64,000 nucleotides of DNA from Marinirhabdus gelatinilytica (GCF_003353425.1 NZ_QRAO01000005.1:93984-157983), one strand, 5' to 3'; positions 44,073 through 54,172 are shown, numbered from the stretch's first letter. Notes: generated from the sequence alone by a model not told the origin. A program made the numbers and translations.

Positions 44073-44813
44073 ATGACGGGATATATAGAAGATATAGGTT
44101 CTTATTTTTTAATGCTGAAGCGCACCTTTGGGAGTTTCACCAAAAGATCTGTACTCAAGGAACTTATTTTAAAAGAAATTGACGACCTTATCATTGGCTC
44201 GTTAGGCATCGTGGTATTCATTTCATTCTTTGTGGGTGGGGTAATCTCAATACAAACCGCCCTGAACGTAAGCAATCCCATTATCCCAAAATCGTTGATA
44301 GGTTTTGCCACAAGGCAATCCATCATCCTGGAATTTGCGCCAACGTTCATGTCTATTATCATGGCGGGAAAAGTTGGGTCTTTTATCACCTCCAGCATAG
44401 GCTCCATGCGCGTCACCGAACAGATAGACGCACTTGAGGTTATGGGTATAAACTCCCTAAACTACTTGGTATTCCCTAAGATTATCGCCCTGCTCTGCTT
44501 TCCATTTGTAATAGCACTCGCTATGTTTATTGGTATTTGCGGAGGGTTGCTCGCTGGTGTATACGGCGGGTTTATTACCTATACCGATTTTACCGCTGGC
44601 CTTCAAGAAGATTTTGAACCCTTCCACTTGGTTTACGCATTTATAAAAACATTTGTATTTGCTTTTATCCTGGCAACCGTACCTTCTTGGCAGGGGTACT
44701 ACATGAAAGGTGGTGCACTGGAAGTGGGTAAAGCAAGTACCAACTCGTTTGTTTGGACCAGTGTACTTATAATTCTGGCAAACTTCATCATCACTCAACT
44801 CCTTCTTAGCTAA
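44073..44813 (+). CDS. mlaE: MlaE-family ABC transporter permease
   Basis: A 246-residue MlaE (YrbE/TTG2B) permease with five or six membrane helices and the family region EFAPTFMSIIMAGKVGSFI, then SMRVTEQIDALEVMG. With MlaF and an MCE-domain protein (not seen here) it moves phospholipids between inner and outer membrane. Its stop overlaps the mlaF start (TAATG). Confidence 0.9.
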   Translation: MTGYIEDIGSYFLMLKRTFGSFTKRSVLKELILKEIDDLIIGSLGIVVFISFFVGGVISIQTALNVSNPIIPKSLIGFATRQSIILEFAPTFMSIIMAGKVGSFITSSIGSMRVTEQIDALEVMGINSLNYLVFPKIIALLCFPFVIALAMFIGICGGLLAGVYGGFITYTDFTAGLQEDFEPFHLVYAFIKTFVFAFILATVPSWQGYYMKGGALEVGKASTNSFVWTSVLIILANFIITQLLLS

Positions 44814-45577
44814 TGATAAAGGTAGATAACATAAAAAAACGTTTTGGCGAAGAAGAAATCTTAAAAGGTATCTCTACCGTCTTTCACAAAGGGAAAACCA
44901 ATCTTATTATAGGGCAGAGTGGTAGCGGGAAAACCGTTATGCTAAAGTGCTTGCTGGGCCTTTTTAAACCTGAAGAGGGACTTATTTACTACGAGGAGAA
45001 GGCCATCCAACACATGAACGAAGAGCAACAAAGGGATCTAAGGGAAGAAATTGGGATGCTTTTCCAAGGAGGTGCACTGTTTGACTCTATGAATATTGAA
45101 GAAAATGTGATGTTCCCCTTACGTATGTTCACCAAACAGAAAAAAAGTGAAATGCTCGATCGTGTAAACGAAGTACTTTCACGGGTGAATCTTGAAGGAG
45201 TGAATAAAAAATACCCTGCCGAAATCTCAGGTGGAATGCAAAAAAGGGTCTCTATTGCCCGGGCCATAGTAAACAGGCCAAAGTATCTTTTTTGTGACGA
45301 ACCCAACTCTGGTCTGGATCCCAAGACCGCAACAGTAATAGACAACCTTATCCAGGAAATTACCCACGAGTTCGACATTACCACTGTGGTGGTAACCCAC
45401 GATATGAACTCCGTTATGGAAATTGGCGAAAATATCGTATTCCTGAAAAACGGGGTCTTGGTCTGGCAAGGAAACAATACAGACATCTTTAATACAGACA
45501 ATGTAGATGTTACAGATTTTGTGTATTCTTCAGACTTGTTCAAGAAAATCAGGGAGATACAATTGAAGGAGCGGTAA
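44813..45577 (+). CDS. mlaF: MlaF-family ABC transporter ATP-binding protein
   Basis: A 254-residue ABC ATPase. Walker A GQSGSGKT (about residue 34), signature EISGGMQKRVSIARA (about 139), Walker B YLFCDEPNSGLDP and switch His (VTHDMNS) are intact. The DEPNSGLDP wording and pairing with mlaE fit the Mla lipid transporter. An MCE/MlaD gene is not adjacent; the next gene, 73 nt on, codes for a cargo protein. Confidence 0.92.
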   Translation: MIKVDNIKKRFGEEEILKGISTVFHKGKTNLIIGQSGSGKTVMLKCLLGLFKPEEGLIYYEEKAIQHMNEEQQRDLREEIGMLFQGGALFDSMNIEENVMFPLRMFTKQKKSEMLDRVNEVLSRVNLEGVNKKYPAEISGGMQKRVSIARAIVNRPKYLFCDEPNSGLDPKTATVIDNLIQEITHEFDITTVVVTHDMNSVMEIGENIVFLKNGVLVWQGNNTDIFNTDNVDVTDFVYSSDLFKKIREIQLKER

Positions 45578-45650
45578 ATTACCTCGAAAAATCTGTCGTA
45601 ATTAATTTTTTTTAAGTTATTTTTAACGGAATTTTCCAAAAAAGTAAACA

Positions 45651-47264
45651 ATGAAAAAATTAGTATACTATGCAGTCTTACTCTGCGCACCTACTCTACT
45701 TGTAGCCCAAGTTTCTTTCACCAACCAATCTGGGATGATAGGAAATTATCCTGATTCTTCTGAAATCGCTACAGACATGAACAACGACGGTCTGGACGAT
45801 TATGTAAGGGTTTCACAAAATGGTATTGGGATTGACTACCAACAGCCCAACGGGACCTTTAACTCTGTGATGCATTCCATGAACATTCAAAATGTTCCTA
45901 ACTGGAGTGTTGCCGTTGGAGATTTGGATGGCAATGGCTATAACGACTTTGTTCTAGGTAATGGACAGCGCGTTTCCTTCGTCATGGCAAATGCAGACGG
46001 CACTGCTTACACCGAAAACACCCATCCGGAATTTATATTCTCCCAACGTTCCACAATGGCAGATATTGACAACGATGGTGATCTTGATGCCTTTGTGTGC
46101 CACGATATAGACTTAAGCCATCCCTACCGCAATGATGGCTCTGGAAACATGACCTTGGACCAGACACTCATACAAACCATAGACCTTCCTGGAAACTATG
46201 CAAATATTTGGGTAGATTACGATAATGATGGCGACCAAGACCTGTATATGACGAAATGTAGAGGAGGTTCTTCTCCTGGAGACCCAGAAAGGGACAATGC
46301 AATGTATACCAACAATGGTGACGGAACCTTTACTGAAAACGCCGCAGATATAGGGATGAAAGATAATGCACAATCCTGGACCACCGTTTTTGAAGATTTT
46401 GATAACGACGGAGATTTTGATGCTTTTATAGTAAACCACGATTTTGAGAACAGGTTTATGATAAATGATGGCACAGGAAACTTTACCGATATTATTAGTA
46501 CTACCGGCATTAACCCAACAGATTTAGGTGCCTGGGAAAACCAAGCGGTAGACTTTAACAATGATGGCTTTGTGGATATTTTTTCTGAAATGTCCAAGGA
46601 ACTTTATATCAACAATGGCGACTTAACATTTACCGGGCAAGATTTACCGTTTGACGAAGGTGCCATAGGAGATATGAACAACGATGGTTTTTTAGATGTA
46701 GTAAACGACGGAAACCTATATATAAATGACGGTAACAGTAACAATTGGGTTAAATTTTTACTCGTAGGTGAAGAAAGTAACCTTAACGGGATTGGAGCCA
46801 GAATTTCTATTTATGGAGATTGGGGCGTACAAATTCGTGAAGTTCGCTCTGGACATGGCTTTAGCCATATGAATTCCTTGACAGCACACTTTGGGCTAGG
46901 GACTGCAACAACTATAGACCAAGTGGTTATAGAGTGGCCATCCGGAACAGTAGATGTAATTGATGATGTACAGCCCAACGAGCAACTTACCTTTGTTGAA
47001 GGAGACAACGTATTGAGCGTGCCAGAAAACGCTATATCCACAATAAACGTGTTCCCTAACCCAACAGCAGATTTCCTTAACTTCTCCCAAGAAGGATTAC
47101 AGCACAGTAAAATTCAAATAGTTGATGCTAACGGTAAACTTGTTTTGAACACTACAATTTCAGCAAATGGAAGCGTGGATGTAACTTCATTGAGCAGCGG
47201 TGTTTACATCGCCATGCTACAAGTGAACAAACAATTTGAAAGCTTCAAGTTTGTAAAAAGGTAA
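45651..47264 (+). CDS. CRTAC1-like FG-GAP/ASPIC protein with T9SS sorting domain
   Basis: A 537-residue secreted protein. Signal peptide about residues 1-19 (ending VAQ). FG-GAP/VCBS-type calcium-binding repeats of DMNNDGLDDY, DLDGNGYNDF, DIDNDGDLDAF, DFDNDGDFDAF and DFNNDGFVDIF type, then an ASPIC/UnbV domain (NGIGARISIY ... GFSHMNSLTAHFGLG, about residues 378-425), then a T9SS type A sorting domain from NVFPNPTADFL. Probable cell-surface or secreted protein; ligand unknown. A strong terminator follows at 47287. Confidence 0.9.
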   Translation: MKKLVYYAVLLCAPTLLVAQVSFTNQSGMIGNYPDSSEIATDMNNDGLDDYVRVSQNGIGIDYQQPNGTFNSVMHSMNIQNVPNWSVAVGDLDGNGYNDFVLGNGQRVSFVMANADGTAYTENTHPEFIFSQRSTMADIDNDGDLDAFVCHDIDLSHPYRNDGSGNMTLDQTLIQTIDLPGNYANIWVDYDNDGDQDLYMTKCRGGSSPGDPERDNAMYTNNGDGTFTENAADIGMKDNAQSWTTVFEDFDNDGDFDAFIVNHDFENRFMINDGTGNFTDIISTTGINPTDLGAWENQAVDFNNDGFVDIFSEMSKELYINNGDLTFTGQDLPFDEGAIGDMNNDGFLDVVNDGNLYINDGNSNNWVKFLLVGEESNLNGIGARISIYGDWGVQIREVRSGHGFSHMNSLTAHFGLGTATTIDQVVIEWPSGTVDVIDDVQPNEQLTFVEGDNVLSVPENAISTINVFPNPTADFLNFSQEGLQHSKIQIVDANGKLVLNTTISANGSVDVTSLSSGVYIAMLQVNKQFESFKFVKR

Positions 47265-47286
47265 ACTTGAACTTTAAATATCATAT

Positions 47287-47318
47287 AAAAAAAAGGCACT
47301 CGTGGAGTGCCTTTTTTT
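47287..47318. terminator. bidirectional intrinsic terminator
   Basis: GGCACTC-GTG-GAGTGCC flanked by an A-run and a T-run, between convergent genes; works in both directions. Confidence 0.92.
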
Positions 47319-47323
47319 GTGGT

Positions 47324-48760
47324 TTATTTGCTACGCTCCTCCACCGCCAAGGTGTCCAGATCCAAGCGTACTTTAAGGAGATCTCCCATCTTTTTCATTT
47401 GTTCGGTCCTTTCTCTCGTGCGAATATTTTTGTCCCAGCTTACCGAAAAGACAGCTAAGGTATCCGTCTTTTCAAAATTTGTGGTTACCCGTCTCGAATA
47501 GGAGAAGTCTTCCAATCCATCGAAAGTAACCTTCAACTCCTTACTGATGTTCTCAAAGGGAAAATCATCTTTCACCCTTAATTTGGCAATTTCATTTTCC
47601 AAAAATTCTATACGCTCATCCTTATCACGTATGGTTTGTTGGTTATTGGCATACAATTCACTCAAGATATCGTTCTTTAAATCTCCAGAGATTTGTGCAG
47701 CCAATTCGCCACTCCTGTCAGATCCTTGATAAATCCTTAGGTTACAACCTTCCAATTCTTCGGTTTCATTAAGTGCAGTAATCCATTCGTTTATTTTGGG
47801 TTGGGGCACGGGGTTGCCTATTAGGTACACTTCAATATTCCGAGTCTTATAATCCTGTGTAAATTTTACTACCTCGGCACCTTCGTAACGTATAATCTCT
47901 TTCACAAAATCTTTGGTCTTGTTCTCGAACACCTGCTCCTGCAATAGCTTGTAGAACAAGTACACACTGGGCACAATAACAATAATAGCTATCAAGGAAG
48001 CCATTCTTGCAATAAATTTTCTACGTTTTGAATTGGCATATCGAACCATGGGAAACCGTAAGATCTTGGCTACGATAAATGTAGAAAGCGCAATGAATAC
48101 AGCGTTTATGGAGAACAAATATAAAGCACCCCCTGCGTAATCTAAATTGCCAATTGCAAGCCCATACCCTACTGTACACAGCGGGGGCATAAGTGCCGTA
48201 GCAATGGCCACACCAAAAATTACACTGGCAATTGTACCGCTCTTTGTTTTTGCTACAATAAGGGCCAAACCACCAAACACAGCTACCAATACATCTAATA
48301 TCGTGGGATAGGTACGTGCCACGAGTTCTGGGGTTTCTTCGGTCAAAGGTGAAATGGAGAAATAGAAAAAAGCTGTGAGCACACTAAGTCCCACCATAAC
48401 CCCAAGATTTACCAGCGATTTCCGAAGTGTTTCTACATCGTTGATCGCCACCGAAAGTCCAACCCCAACAATAGGGCCCATTAGTGGAGAAATTAACATC
48501 GCACCAATAACAACTGCAGTGCTACTTACATTTAACCCAATAGAAGCCACGAAAATTGAAAAAATGAGGATCCAGGCTGTGTGCCCTCTAAACGGAATGT
48601 CTTTGCGTACGGCCTCAATGGTAGCATCCCTATCGGTATCGTCATGTAAATTGAATAACCCCTTTAAAAAGGCTCTAATTCCGTCCCACGCCTTCTTCTT
48701 GTCCTTTTCCAGTTCTGCCTCACTGGGGGTGACGTAGTTTTTATCTTCAGGTGTGCTCAT
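47324..48760 (-). CDS. DUF389 (TIGR00341) membrane protein
   Basis: A 478-residue inner-membrane protein. The DUF389 core (about residues 60-260) shows several hydrophobic helices with FSIFVASIGLN and MLISPLMGPIVGVGLS, the marks of this family, followed by a helix near 265-285, a soluble region and a C-terminal coiled part (about 375-410). Function of the family is unknown. Its start overlaps the stop of the mannose-1-phosphate guanylyltransferase gene at 48760. Confidence 0.88.
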   Translation of the reverse strand: MSTPEDKNYVTPSEAELEKDKKKAWDGIRAFLKGLFNLHDDTDRDATIEAVRKDIPFRGHTAWILIFSIFVASIGLNVSSTAVVIGAMLISPLMGPIVGVGLSVAINDVETLRKSLVNLGVMVGLSVLTAFFYFSISPLTEETPELVARTYPTILDVLVAVFGGLALIVAKTKSGTIASVIFGVAIATALMPPLCTVGYGLAIGNLDYAGGALYLFSINAVFIALSTFIVAKILRFPMVRYANSKRRKFIARMASLIAIIVIVPSVYLFYKLLQEQVFENKTKDFVKEIIRYEGAEVVKFTQDYKTRNIEVYLIGNPVPQPKINEWITALNETEELEGCNLRIYQGSDRSGELAAQISGDLKNDILSELYANNQQTIRDKDERIEFLENEIAKLRVKDDFPFENISKELKVTFDGLEDFSYSRRVTTNFEKTDTLAVFSVSWDKNIRTRERTEQMKKMGDLLKVRLDLDTLAVEERSK

Positions 48761-49851
48761 TAACTATATTTTTTTCCGTGCTTATTGGCAACTTCGGCCA
48801 ATAAGATCTTTATTTCTTGTTCTTTTTCCTTCGGAAAGATAAGCATTACATCTTCTTTATCCACCACAATATAATCGGTAAGCCCATCGATTACGATCAA
48901 TTTATCCTTTTCAGAAAAAATCATATTGCCACTGGCCTCCTTTAGGTGTGTCGTTGCCCTTACAATGGCATTGCTGTTTATGTCCTTTACAAGTTTATCG
49001 TGCAGTGCGCCCCACGTACCAAGGTCGTTCCAGTCGAAAGTAGCTTCCTTGACGTACACATTTTTTGCTTTTTCCATGATACCATAATCTATGGAGATAT
49101 TTTCGGCAAGTCCGTAATTTTGTGCAACAAACTGTTCTTCTCCTTCGGTATTGTAAATAGGTTTTCCTTCTGAAAATAGCGCATTCATCACGGGCAAATG
49201 GGCTTCAAAAGCTGAAATAATACTTTTTACGCTCCACAGGAAAATACCTGCATTCCAAAGATAATTCCCCTGCGAAAGAAAATGCTTGGCCGTTTCGTAA
49301 TCTGGCTTTTCCCGAAATTGATTCACCTTTTTTATTTCTGAAGTAGCATTGGCATCGCATTCAATATAGCCATAACCCGTGTTGGGGAACGTGGGCGGGA
49401 TTCCCAATGTCATGAGCACATCTTCATTCTCACAGTTCTTGAAGCATATTTCTAGATCTTCTTTAAAAGAGTTCTCGTCTTCAATCCAATGGTCGCTTGG
49501 CGCGACCAGCATTACAGCATCTGGATCCTCCTTTTGTATCTTCAATGCCGAAAGCAAGATACACGGAGCCGTATTGCGCATCGCTGGCTCCAAGACCACT
49601 TGTTTTTCGGAAATTTTTGGTAATTGCTGAAGCGTAAGGTCTAAATATCGCTCATTGGTCAAAATAAGGATATTACTGGCGGGCACTATCTTTTCCAGCC
49701 GTGAAAAGGTTTTTTGTAACAAGCTCTCCCCTGTTCCCAACATATCGTGGAACTGTTTGGGGAATTTCTGCGTGCTCACTGGCCAAAATCTGGAGCCTAT
49801 GCCCCCGGCCATGATTACAGCATAGTAATTAGTGTTTTTTGTGCTTTCCAA
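48760..49851 (-). CDS. manC: mannose-1-phosphate guanylyltransferase
   Basis: A 363-residue nucleotidyltransferase that makes GDP-mannose from mannose-1-phosphate and GTP. N-terminal VIMAGGIGSRFWPVS is the nucleotide-binding signature; VLEPAMRNTAPC and the FREKPD motif (Lys, sugar-phosphate binding) are present. It lacks the C-terminal phosphomannose isomerase domain found in bifunctional forms. GDP-mannose feeds surface polysaccharide or glycoprotein synthesis. Confidence 0.9.
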   Translation of the reverse strand: MESTKNTNYYAVIMAGGIGSRFWPVSTQKFPKQFHDMLGTGESLLQKTFSRLEKIVPASNILILTNERYLDLTLQQLPKISEKQVVLEPAMRNTAPCILLSALKIQKEDPDAVMLVAPSDHWIEDENSFKEDLEICFKNCENEDVLMTLGIPPTFPNTGYGYIECDANATSEIKKVNQFREKPDYETAKHFLSQGNYLWNAGIFLWSVKSIISAFEAHLPVMNALFSEGKPIYNTEGEEQFVAQNYGLAENISIDYGIMEKAKNVYVKEATFDWNDLGTWGALHDKLVKDINSNAIVRATTHLKEASGNMIFSEKDKLIVIDGLTDYIVVDKEDVMLIFPKEKEQEIKILLAEVANKHGKKYS

Positions 49852-49926
49852 GATTGTTTATTTAGGTTGAAACATCTCCCCATATCTCTTTATAAAACAG
49901 GGTATAATTTTTAATTTGAACAAAAG

Positions 49927-50526
49927 TCAAGAATGCAAAAATTCCACCTCGGCATTGGGATTGAAGAGATACATCCTTCCCGTGCTCACTTCCAGACATT
50001 CGTAACGTTTTACCCGTTTGTTACCCCGTTTAAAAATTTTCCCGTTGTACAAACGGAACAGTCCACCGGGGGGTATCTCAAAGATATAGTTTTTATCGTT
50101 GGGGGCATCATACTGTTTTAAGGCCAGTGAAAGTTTGGCATCGGTATCGCTGCTCGCCCGCGGATTTTTAAAATGAATCGCCAACAGAGGCAACAATTGG
50201 CTGGGAAAAATCTCTGGGCGGATGTAGGGCAGCATCAACATGGTGAAGCTGTGTTTCCATTCCTTCCCGTGGGGCTTTATGTTCCTGCCAAATTTCGAAA
50301 ACGCTACCAAATGTGCAATCTCGTGTATAAGCGTGATCAAGAAACGGTATTTGTTAAGATTGGCATTAACTGTAATCTGGTGCTGGCCGTTGGGCGTCTT
50401 GCGATAATCGCCGTGACGGGTTACCCGTTCGTTCACGATTTTCAAATACACATTATTCGTTTTTATGAGCTCAAAAGTAGGCTCAACAGCAGCTTGCGGA
50501 ATGTATTTCGCGAGGATTTCTTGCAC
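49927..50526 (-). CDS. SprT-like zinc metallopeptidase
   Basis: A 199-residue SprT/Spartan-type protein. HEIAH (about residue 66) with the downstream His (GKEW preceded by KPHGK) is the zinc site. The remaining part is a compact basic fold. The start is GTG at 50526, since TGA lies two codons upstream in frame. Physiological substrate unknown; eukaryotic relatives cleave DNA-protein crosslinks. Confidence 0.82.
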   Translation of the reverse strand: MQEILAKYIPQAAVEPTFELIKTNNVYLKIVNERVTRHGDYRKTPNGQHQITVNANLNKYRFLITLIHEIAHLVAFSKFGRNIKPHGKEWKHSFTMLMLPYIRPEIFPSQLLPLLAIHFKNPRASSDTDAKLSLALKQYDAPNDKNYIFEIPPGGLFRLYNGKIFKRGNKRVKRYECLEVSTGRMYLFNPNAEVEFLHS

Positions 50527-50628
50527 AGTTCAAAAATAGTGAAATTTACTTGTTTTGTCATCTCCAAGAAGTCACGACTGAGAGATCACATTCTACCAAT
50601 TGGGATTCAATTTATGTCTCCAAATCTG

Positions 50629-50657
50629 TACTGAGCTTGCCGAAGTATCGAAACGAC
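50629..50657. repeat. ACTGAGCTT...CGAAGTATCGAAACG dispersed element
   Basis: A form of the TGAGC/GTCGAAG-type short repeat, in the gap between the SprT-like and SDR genes; related to the elements at 19758 and 26512. Confidence 0.5.
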
Positions 50658-50659
50658 CG

Positions 50660-51349
50660 TTAAGGTGTAGAACTGGAAACCTGTAGGATCTTCCCGTTGT
50701 ACATTTTGTTGCCCGTTAACGAAAAGTCCATAATGTACTGTGCCATTTCTTTGGCTGTAGTGGGCGCCTCGTAACCCGGAAAGGCTTCTTCCAGCATTTC
50801 GGTCTGTACGGCACCAAGGGCCAAGCAGTTAAAGCTAGGACCTGTTTCTTTATATTCTTCGGCCAGGACTTCGGTAAGTGTAATAAGTGCTCCTTTGCTA
50901 CTGCTGTAGGCTGCCAGACCAGGAAATTTCAAACTTCCCTGAATACCGCCCATACTACTAATGTTTACAACGTGGCCGTCCTTTTTCATAAAAGGCAATA
51001 CAACTTGTGTCATTGCAGCGGCACCGAAAACATTTACGGAATAGCTATCTTCAAAGTCTTCCCGTTTCAGTTTTGAAAAGGGTTTGCTTATCAAATAGCC
51101 CGAATTATTGATAAGTATATCTACGTGGGTCCAGGTTTCGTTCAAGAATTGTCTTACACGGGCGATATCCTTTTTGTCCGTAATATCGCAAGAAAAACAC
51201 CAGCAATTTGAAATATCTAATCCCGAAACTGGCGCAGCATCACGCGACAAGGCAAGCACATTATGTCCTGCATCTGTAAGTAACGAAACCAGCTCGTAAC
51301 CTATACCCCTGCTTGTACCTGTAATTATGATGTTTTTTTGTTTTGGCAT
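50660..51349 (-). CDS. short-chain dehydrogenase/reductase
   Basis: A 229-residue classical SDR. N-terminal cofactor motif TGTSRGIGYE, the NNSG structural motif and the catalytic YSSSK (Tyr-x3-Lys) near residue 148 are intact. Substrate unknown. It sits downstream of pdhC with a 74-nt gap. Confidence 0.9.
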   Translation of the reverse strand: MPKQKNIIITGTSRGIGYELVSLLTDAGHNVLALSRDAAPVSGLDISNCWCFSCDITDKKDIARVRQFLNETWTHVDILINNSGYLISKPFSKLKREDFEDSYSVNVFGAAAMTQVVLPFMKKDGHVVNISSMGGIQGSLKFPGLAAYSSSKGALITLTEVLAEEYKETGPSFNCLALGAVQTEMLEEAFPGYEAPTTAKEMAQYIMDFSLTGNKMYNGKILQVSSSTP

Positions 51350-51383
51350 AGAATTATTCAGGTTTCGTTAAAAAATTAAAAGA

Positions 51384-51420
51384 ACACACCCCTCGATCCC
51401 CTCTTTACAGTGGGGAGGTT
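51384..51420. repeat. C-run/G-run interspersed repeat, copy 3 (diverged)
   Basis: ACACACCCC, CGAT, CCCCTC and GTGGGGAGG resemble the elements at 23438 and 24244. It directly follows the pdhC stop codon; on the minus strand its 5-bp TCCCC/GGGGA stem and a later T-rich stretch might act as a weak terminator. Confidence 0.4.
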
Positions 51421-51423
51421 AGA

Positions 51424-53085
51424 TTACACAAACATAGTGACAGGGTTTTCAATATACTGTCGTACAGTTTGCAAAAATTGTGCTCCTGTAGCACCATCTA
51501 CGGTACGATGGTCACAAGCCAAGGTTACGGTCATAGTGTTTCCAACCGCAATGGCACCATTTTTAACAACTGGCTTTTGTACAATGGCACCAACAGATAA
51601 AATAGCAGAGTTGGGCGCATTGATGATACTGGTAAATTCTTTGATACCAAACATTCCCAGATTGGAAACCGTAAACGTGCTTCCCTGCATTTCGTCTGGC
51701 GTCAATTTTTTATTGCGTGCTTTGCCTGCCAGTTCCTTAACGTTGGCCCCAATTTGGGAGAAGGTCATTTGGTCTGCAAATTTCAAGACAGGAACTACCA
51801 ATCCTTCATCTACTGCTACGGCAACACCCATGTGGATGTGCTTTGCGATTTTTGTGGTATCTCCAGTCCACTGGCTGTTTACCTGTGGGTGCTTGCGTAA
51901 TGCCATGGCACAGGCCTTCACAATCATATCGTTGTATGAAATTTTTACATCCGGATTGCTATTGATTGCCGTTCTGGATGCAATGGCGTTATCCATATCC
52001 AGTTCAACTGTAAGATAATAATGCGGTGCGGTGAACTTGGACTCGCCCAGACGTTTGGCAATGGTTTTGCGCATTTGGGAGTTTTTGGTCTCTTCCCAAG
52101 CTTCTTCACCTACAGGTTGGTAAGCTCCTGCGCCCGCTGCAGCTGGTTGGTAATTTTCAATATCGCTTTTTACGATCCGCCCGTTTTCTCCACTTCCAGA
52201 AAGATGGTTAAGGTTGATTCCTCTCTCCTCGGCCATTTTCTTTGCCAATGGGGATACAAAGATTCTCTTTGAGCTTGAACTCGAAGTAGAAGATGAAGAT
52301 GCCTCTTTCTTTTTCTCTTCTTTTTTAGGAGTTTCTTTTTTTGTTTCAGTTTCCTCAGCTTTTTTAGAGGAAGGCTTTTCTTCGGATTTTTCTTTCTTGG
52401 CTGTAGTTTTCGGCTTGGTTGAAATAGAAGAGACATCCGTCCCTTCTGGGCCTATTATGGCCAAAAGCTCGTCTACTTTTGCTGTTTCACCTTCGGCAAT
52501 ACCTATTTTTAGCAGCGTTCCCGAGTAGAAACTTTCAAATTCCATAGTGGCCTTGTCTGTTTCAATTTCGGCCAGAATATCACCTTCTTCAACGGCATCG
52601 CCTTCTTTTTTGAGCCAAGTGGCAACGGTTCCTTCTTCCATGGTATCGCTCAAACGCGGCATGGTGATCACCTCTACACCTTCGGGAAGTTCCTCGTCAC
52701 TCTCTGCCTCGTTAGCGTCATTTTCTTCAGTAGCTTCTGCTTCGTCTTCAGCTTCAGCTTCATCTTTTGAGGAAGTATCCTCAGGCTTCTCTCCTTTTTC
52801 AGTTTTGTCTTCAGTCCCACCATCCAGTAATCCTGAAATATCCTCTCCTTCCTCACCAATAATGGCCAAGAGGCTATCTACCTTTGCGGTGTCCCCTTCT
52901 TCAATACCAATATGGAGCAGTGTCCCCTCGTAAAAGGATTCGAACTCCATAGTAGCTTTATCGGTTTCAATTTCGGCAAGAATATCGCCTTCTTCCACTT
53001 TGTCGCCCACTTTTTTAAGCCAAGAAGCCACGGTTCCTTCTTCCATGGTATCGCTCAAACGAGGCATGTTTATTACTTCTGCCAT
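51424..53085 (-). CDS. pdhC: pyruvate dehydrogenase E2, dihydrolipoamide acetyltransferase
   Basis: A 553-residue E2 subunit. Two lipoyl domains carry ETDKATMEF (lipoyl Lys 43 and Lys 178), with a low-complexity acidic linker (about residues 85-135) and a Lys/Ser-rich linker (about 215-275). A peripheral subunit-binding domain (VSPLAKKMAEERGIN, about 280-315) and the acyltransferase core with DHRTVDGATG near the C-terminus follow. It transfers acetyl from the E2 lipoyl arm to CoA. E1 alpha is just upstream; E1 beta and E3 are not in the window. Confidence 0.95.
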   Translation of the reverse strand: MAEVINMPRLSDTMEEGTVASWLKKVGDKVEEGDILAEIETDKATMEFESFYEGTLLHIGIEEGDTAKVDSLLAIIGEEGEDISGLLDGGTEDKTEKGEKPEDTSSKDEAEAEDEAEATEENDANEAESDEELPEGVEVITMPRLSDTMEEGTVATWLKKEGDAVEEGDILAEIETDKATMEFESFYSGTLLKIGIAEGETAKVDELLAIIGPEGTDVSSISTKPKTTAKKEKSEEKPSSKKAEETETKKETPKKEEKKKEASSSSTSSSSSKRIFVSPLAKKMAEERGINLNHLSGSGENGRIVKSDIENYQPAAAGAGAYQPVGEEAWEETKNSQMRKTIAKRLGESKFTAPHYYLTVELDMDNAIASRTAINSNPDVKISYNDMIVKACAMALRKHPQVNSQWTGDTTKIAKHIHMGVAVAVDEGLVVPVLKFADQMTFSQIGANVKELAGKARNKKLTPDEMQGSTFTVSNLGMFGIKEFTSIINAPNSAILSVGAIVQKPVVKNGAIAVGNTMTVTLACDHRTVDGATGAQFLQTVRQYIENPVTMFV

Positions 53086-53088
53086 TGG

Positions 53089-54087
53089 TTATAGTTTATG
53101 AGGTAAAAATGGATAATCTTCTTGTTCGTACACTGCGTCGTACATCACGTTCTTTTCTGGGTATGGAGATTCTTCGGCAAATTGCTCACATTCTTTTACC
53201 CTATCCTTCACACGTTTGTCTATTTCTTTTATTTCTTCCTCCGTAGCCCATTTCTTTTCGTAGATATGGTGCAGCACGTAGGAGATTGGGTCTTCTTCTT
53301 GTTTTTTGGCAACTTCCTCCTTGGTACGGTAATGTTGTGCGTCACTCATGGAGTGGCCTCGATAGCGGTAGGTGCGAATTTCCAAAAAGGTTGGCCCATC
53401 GCCACGGCGGGCACGGTCTATAGCCTCGTCCATTTCTTTGGCAACCACCTCTGGTTTCATCCCGTCCACTGGCTTACAGGGCATCTCATACCCTAGCCCT
53501 AGTTTCCAGATATCGGTATGGTTTGCTGTCCTCTCTACCGAAGTTCCCATAGCGTACCCATTGTTCTCACAACAGAACACCACCGGTAATTTCCACAGCA
53601 TAGCGAGGTTGAACGTTTCGTGCAACGACCCTTGACGTACGGCACCGTCTCCCATATAACAAAGGGTTACAGCCTTACGATCGTGGTATTTGTCACCATA
53701 CGCTATCCCAGCACCAAGTGGTATTTGTCCTCCCACGATCCCATGACCACCATAAAAACGGTGCTCCTTGGAGAATATGTGCATGGAGCCTCCCAGTCCT
53801 TGTGAGGTTCCAGTGGCTTTTCCGTAGAGCTCTGCCATTACCTTTTTTGGGTCCACGCCCATTCCAATGGGCTGTACGTGGTTACGGTAAGCGGTTATCA
53901 TTTTATCCTTGGTGAGGTCCATGGCGTGCAATGCTCCGGCAAGTACTGCTTCCTGCCCGTTGTAGAGGTGCAAGAAACCACGCACTTTTTGATTGATGTA
54001 CACTTGCGCCAGCTTGTCTTCGAACTTACGCCAAAAGAGCATGTTCTCATACCAGTCCAGGTATGTTTTCTTGGTGATTTTTTTCAT
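53089..54087 (-). CDS. pdhA: pyruvate dehydrogenase E1 component, alpha subunit
   Basis: A 332-residue thiamine diphosphate enzyme. The ThDP motif GDGAVRQGSLHETFNLA (about residue 146) to CENNGYAMGT, and the phosphorylation-loop-like YRYRGHSMSD segment, fit E1 alpha. I start at the ATG at 54087; the open frame has a TTG one codon earlier. pdhC follows 3 nt after the stop. A promoter box and a palindrome lie upstream (54145-54186). Confidence 0.93.
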   Translation of the reverse strand: MKKITKKTYLDWYENMLFWRKFEDKLAQVYINQKVRGFLHLYNGQEAVLAGALHAMDLTKDKMITAYRNHVQPIGMGVDPKKVMAELYGKATGTSQGLGGSMHIFSKEHRFYGGHGIVGGQIPLGAGIAYGDKYHDRKAVTLCYMGDGAVRQGSLHETFNLAMLWKLPVVFCCENNGYAMGTSVERTANHTDIWKLGLGYEMPCKPVDGMKPEVVAKEMDEAIDRARRGDGPTFLEIRTYRYRGHSMSDAQHYRTKEEVAKKQEEDPISYVLHHIYEKKWATEEEIKEIDKRVKDRVKECEQFAEESPYPEKNVMYDAVYEQEDYPFLPHKL

Positions 54088-54144
54088 CAACTATTCGTGT
54101 TGGATTACTGAGATAAAGTTCAGCATTAATTTTTTCGCGAATAA

Positions 54145-54152
54145 CAAAAATA
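54145..54152 (-). promoter_or_regulatory. -7 box of pdhA
   Basis: Minus-strand TATTTTTG, 57 nt before the start codon. Confidence 0.4.
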
Positions 54153-54172
54153 GGAATTTTAAAATCGTATAT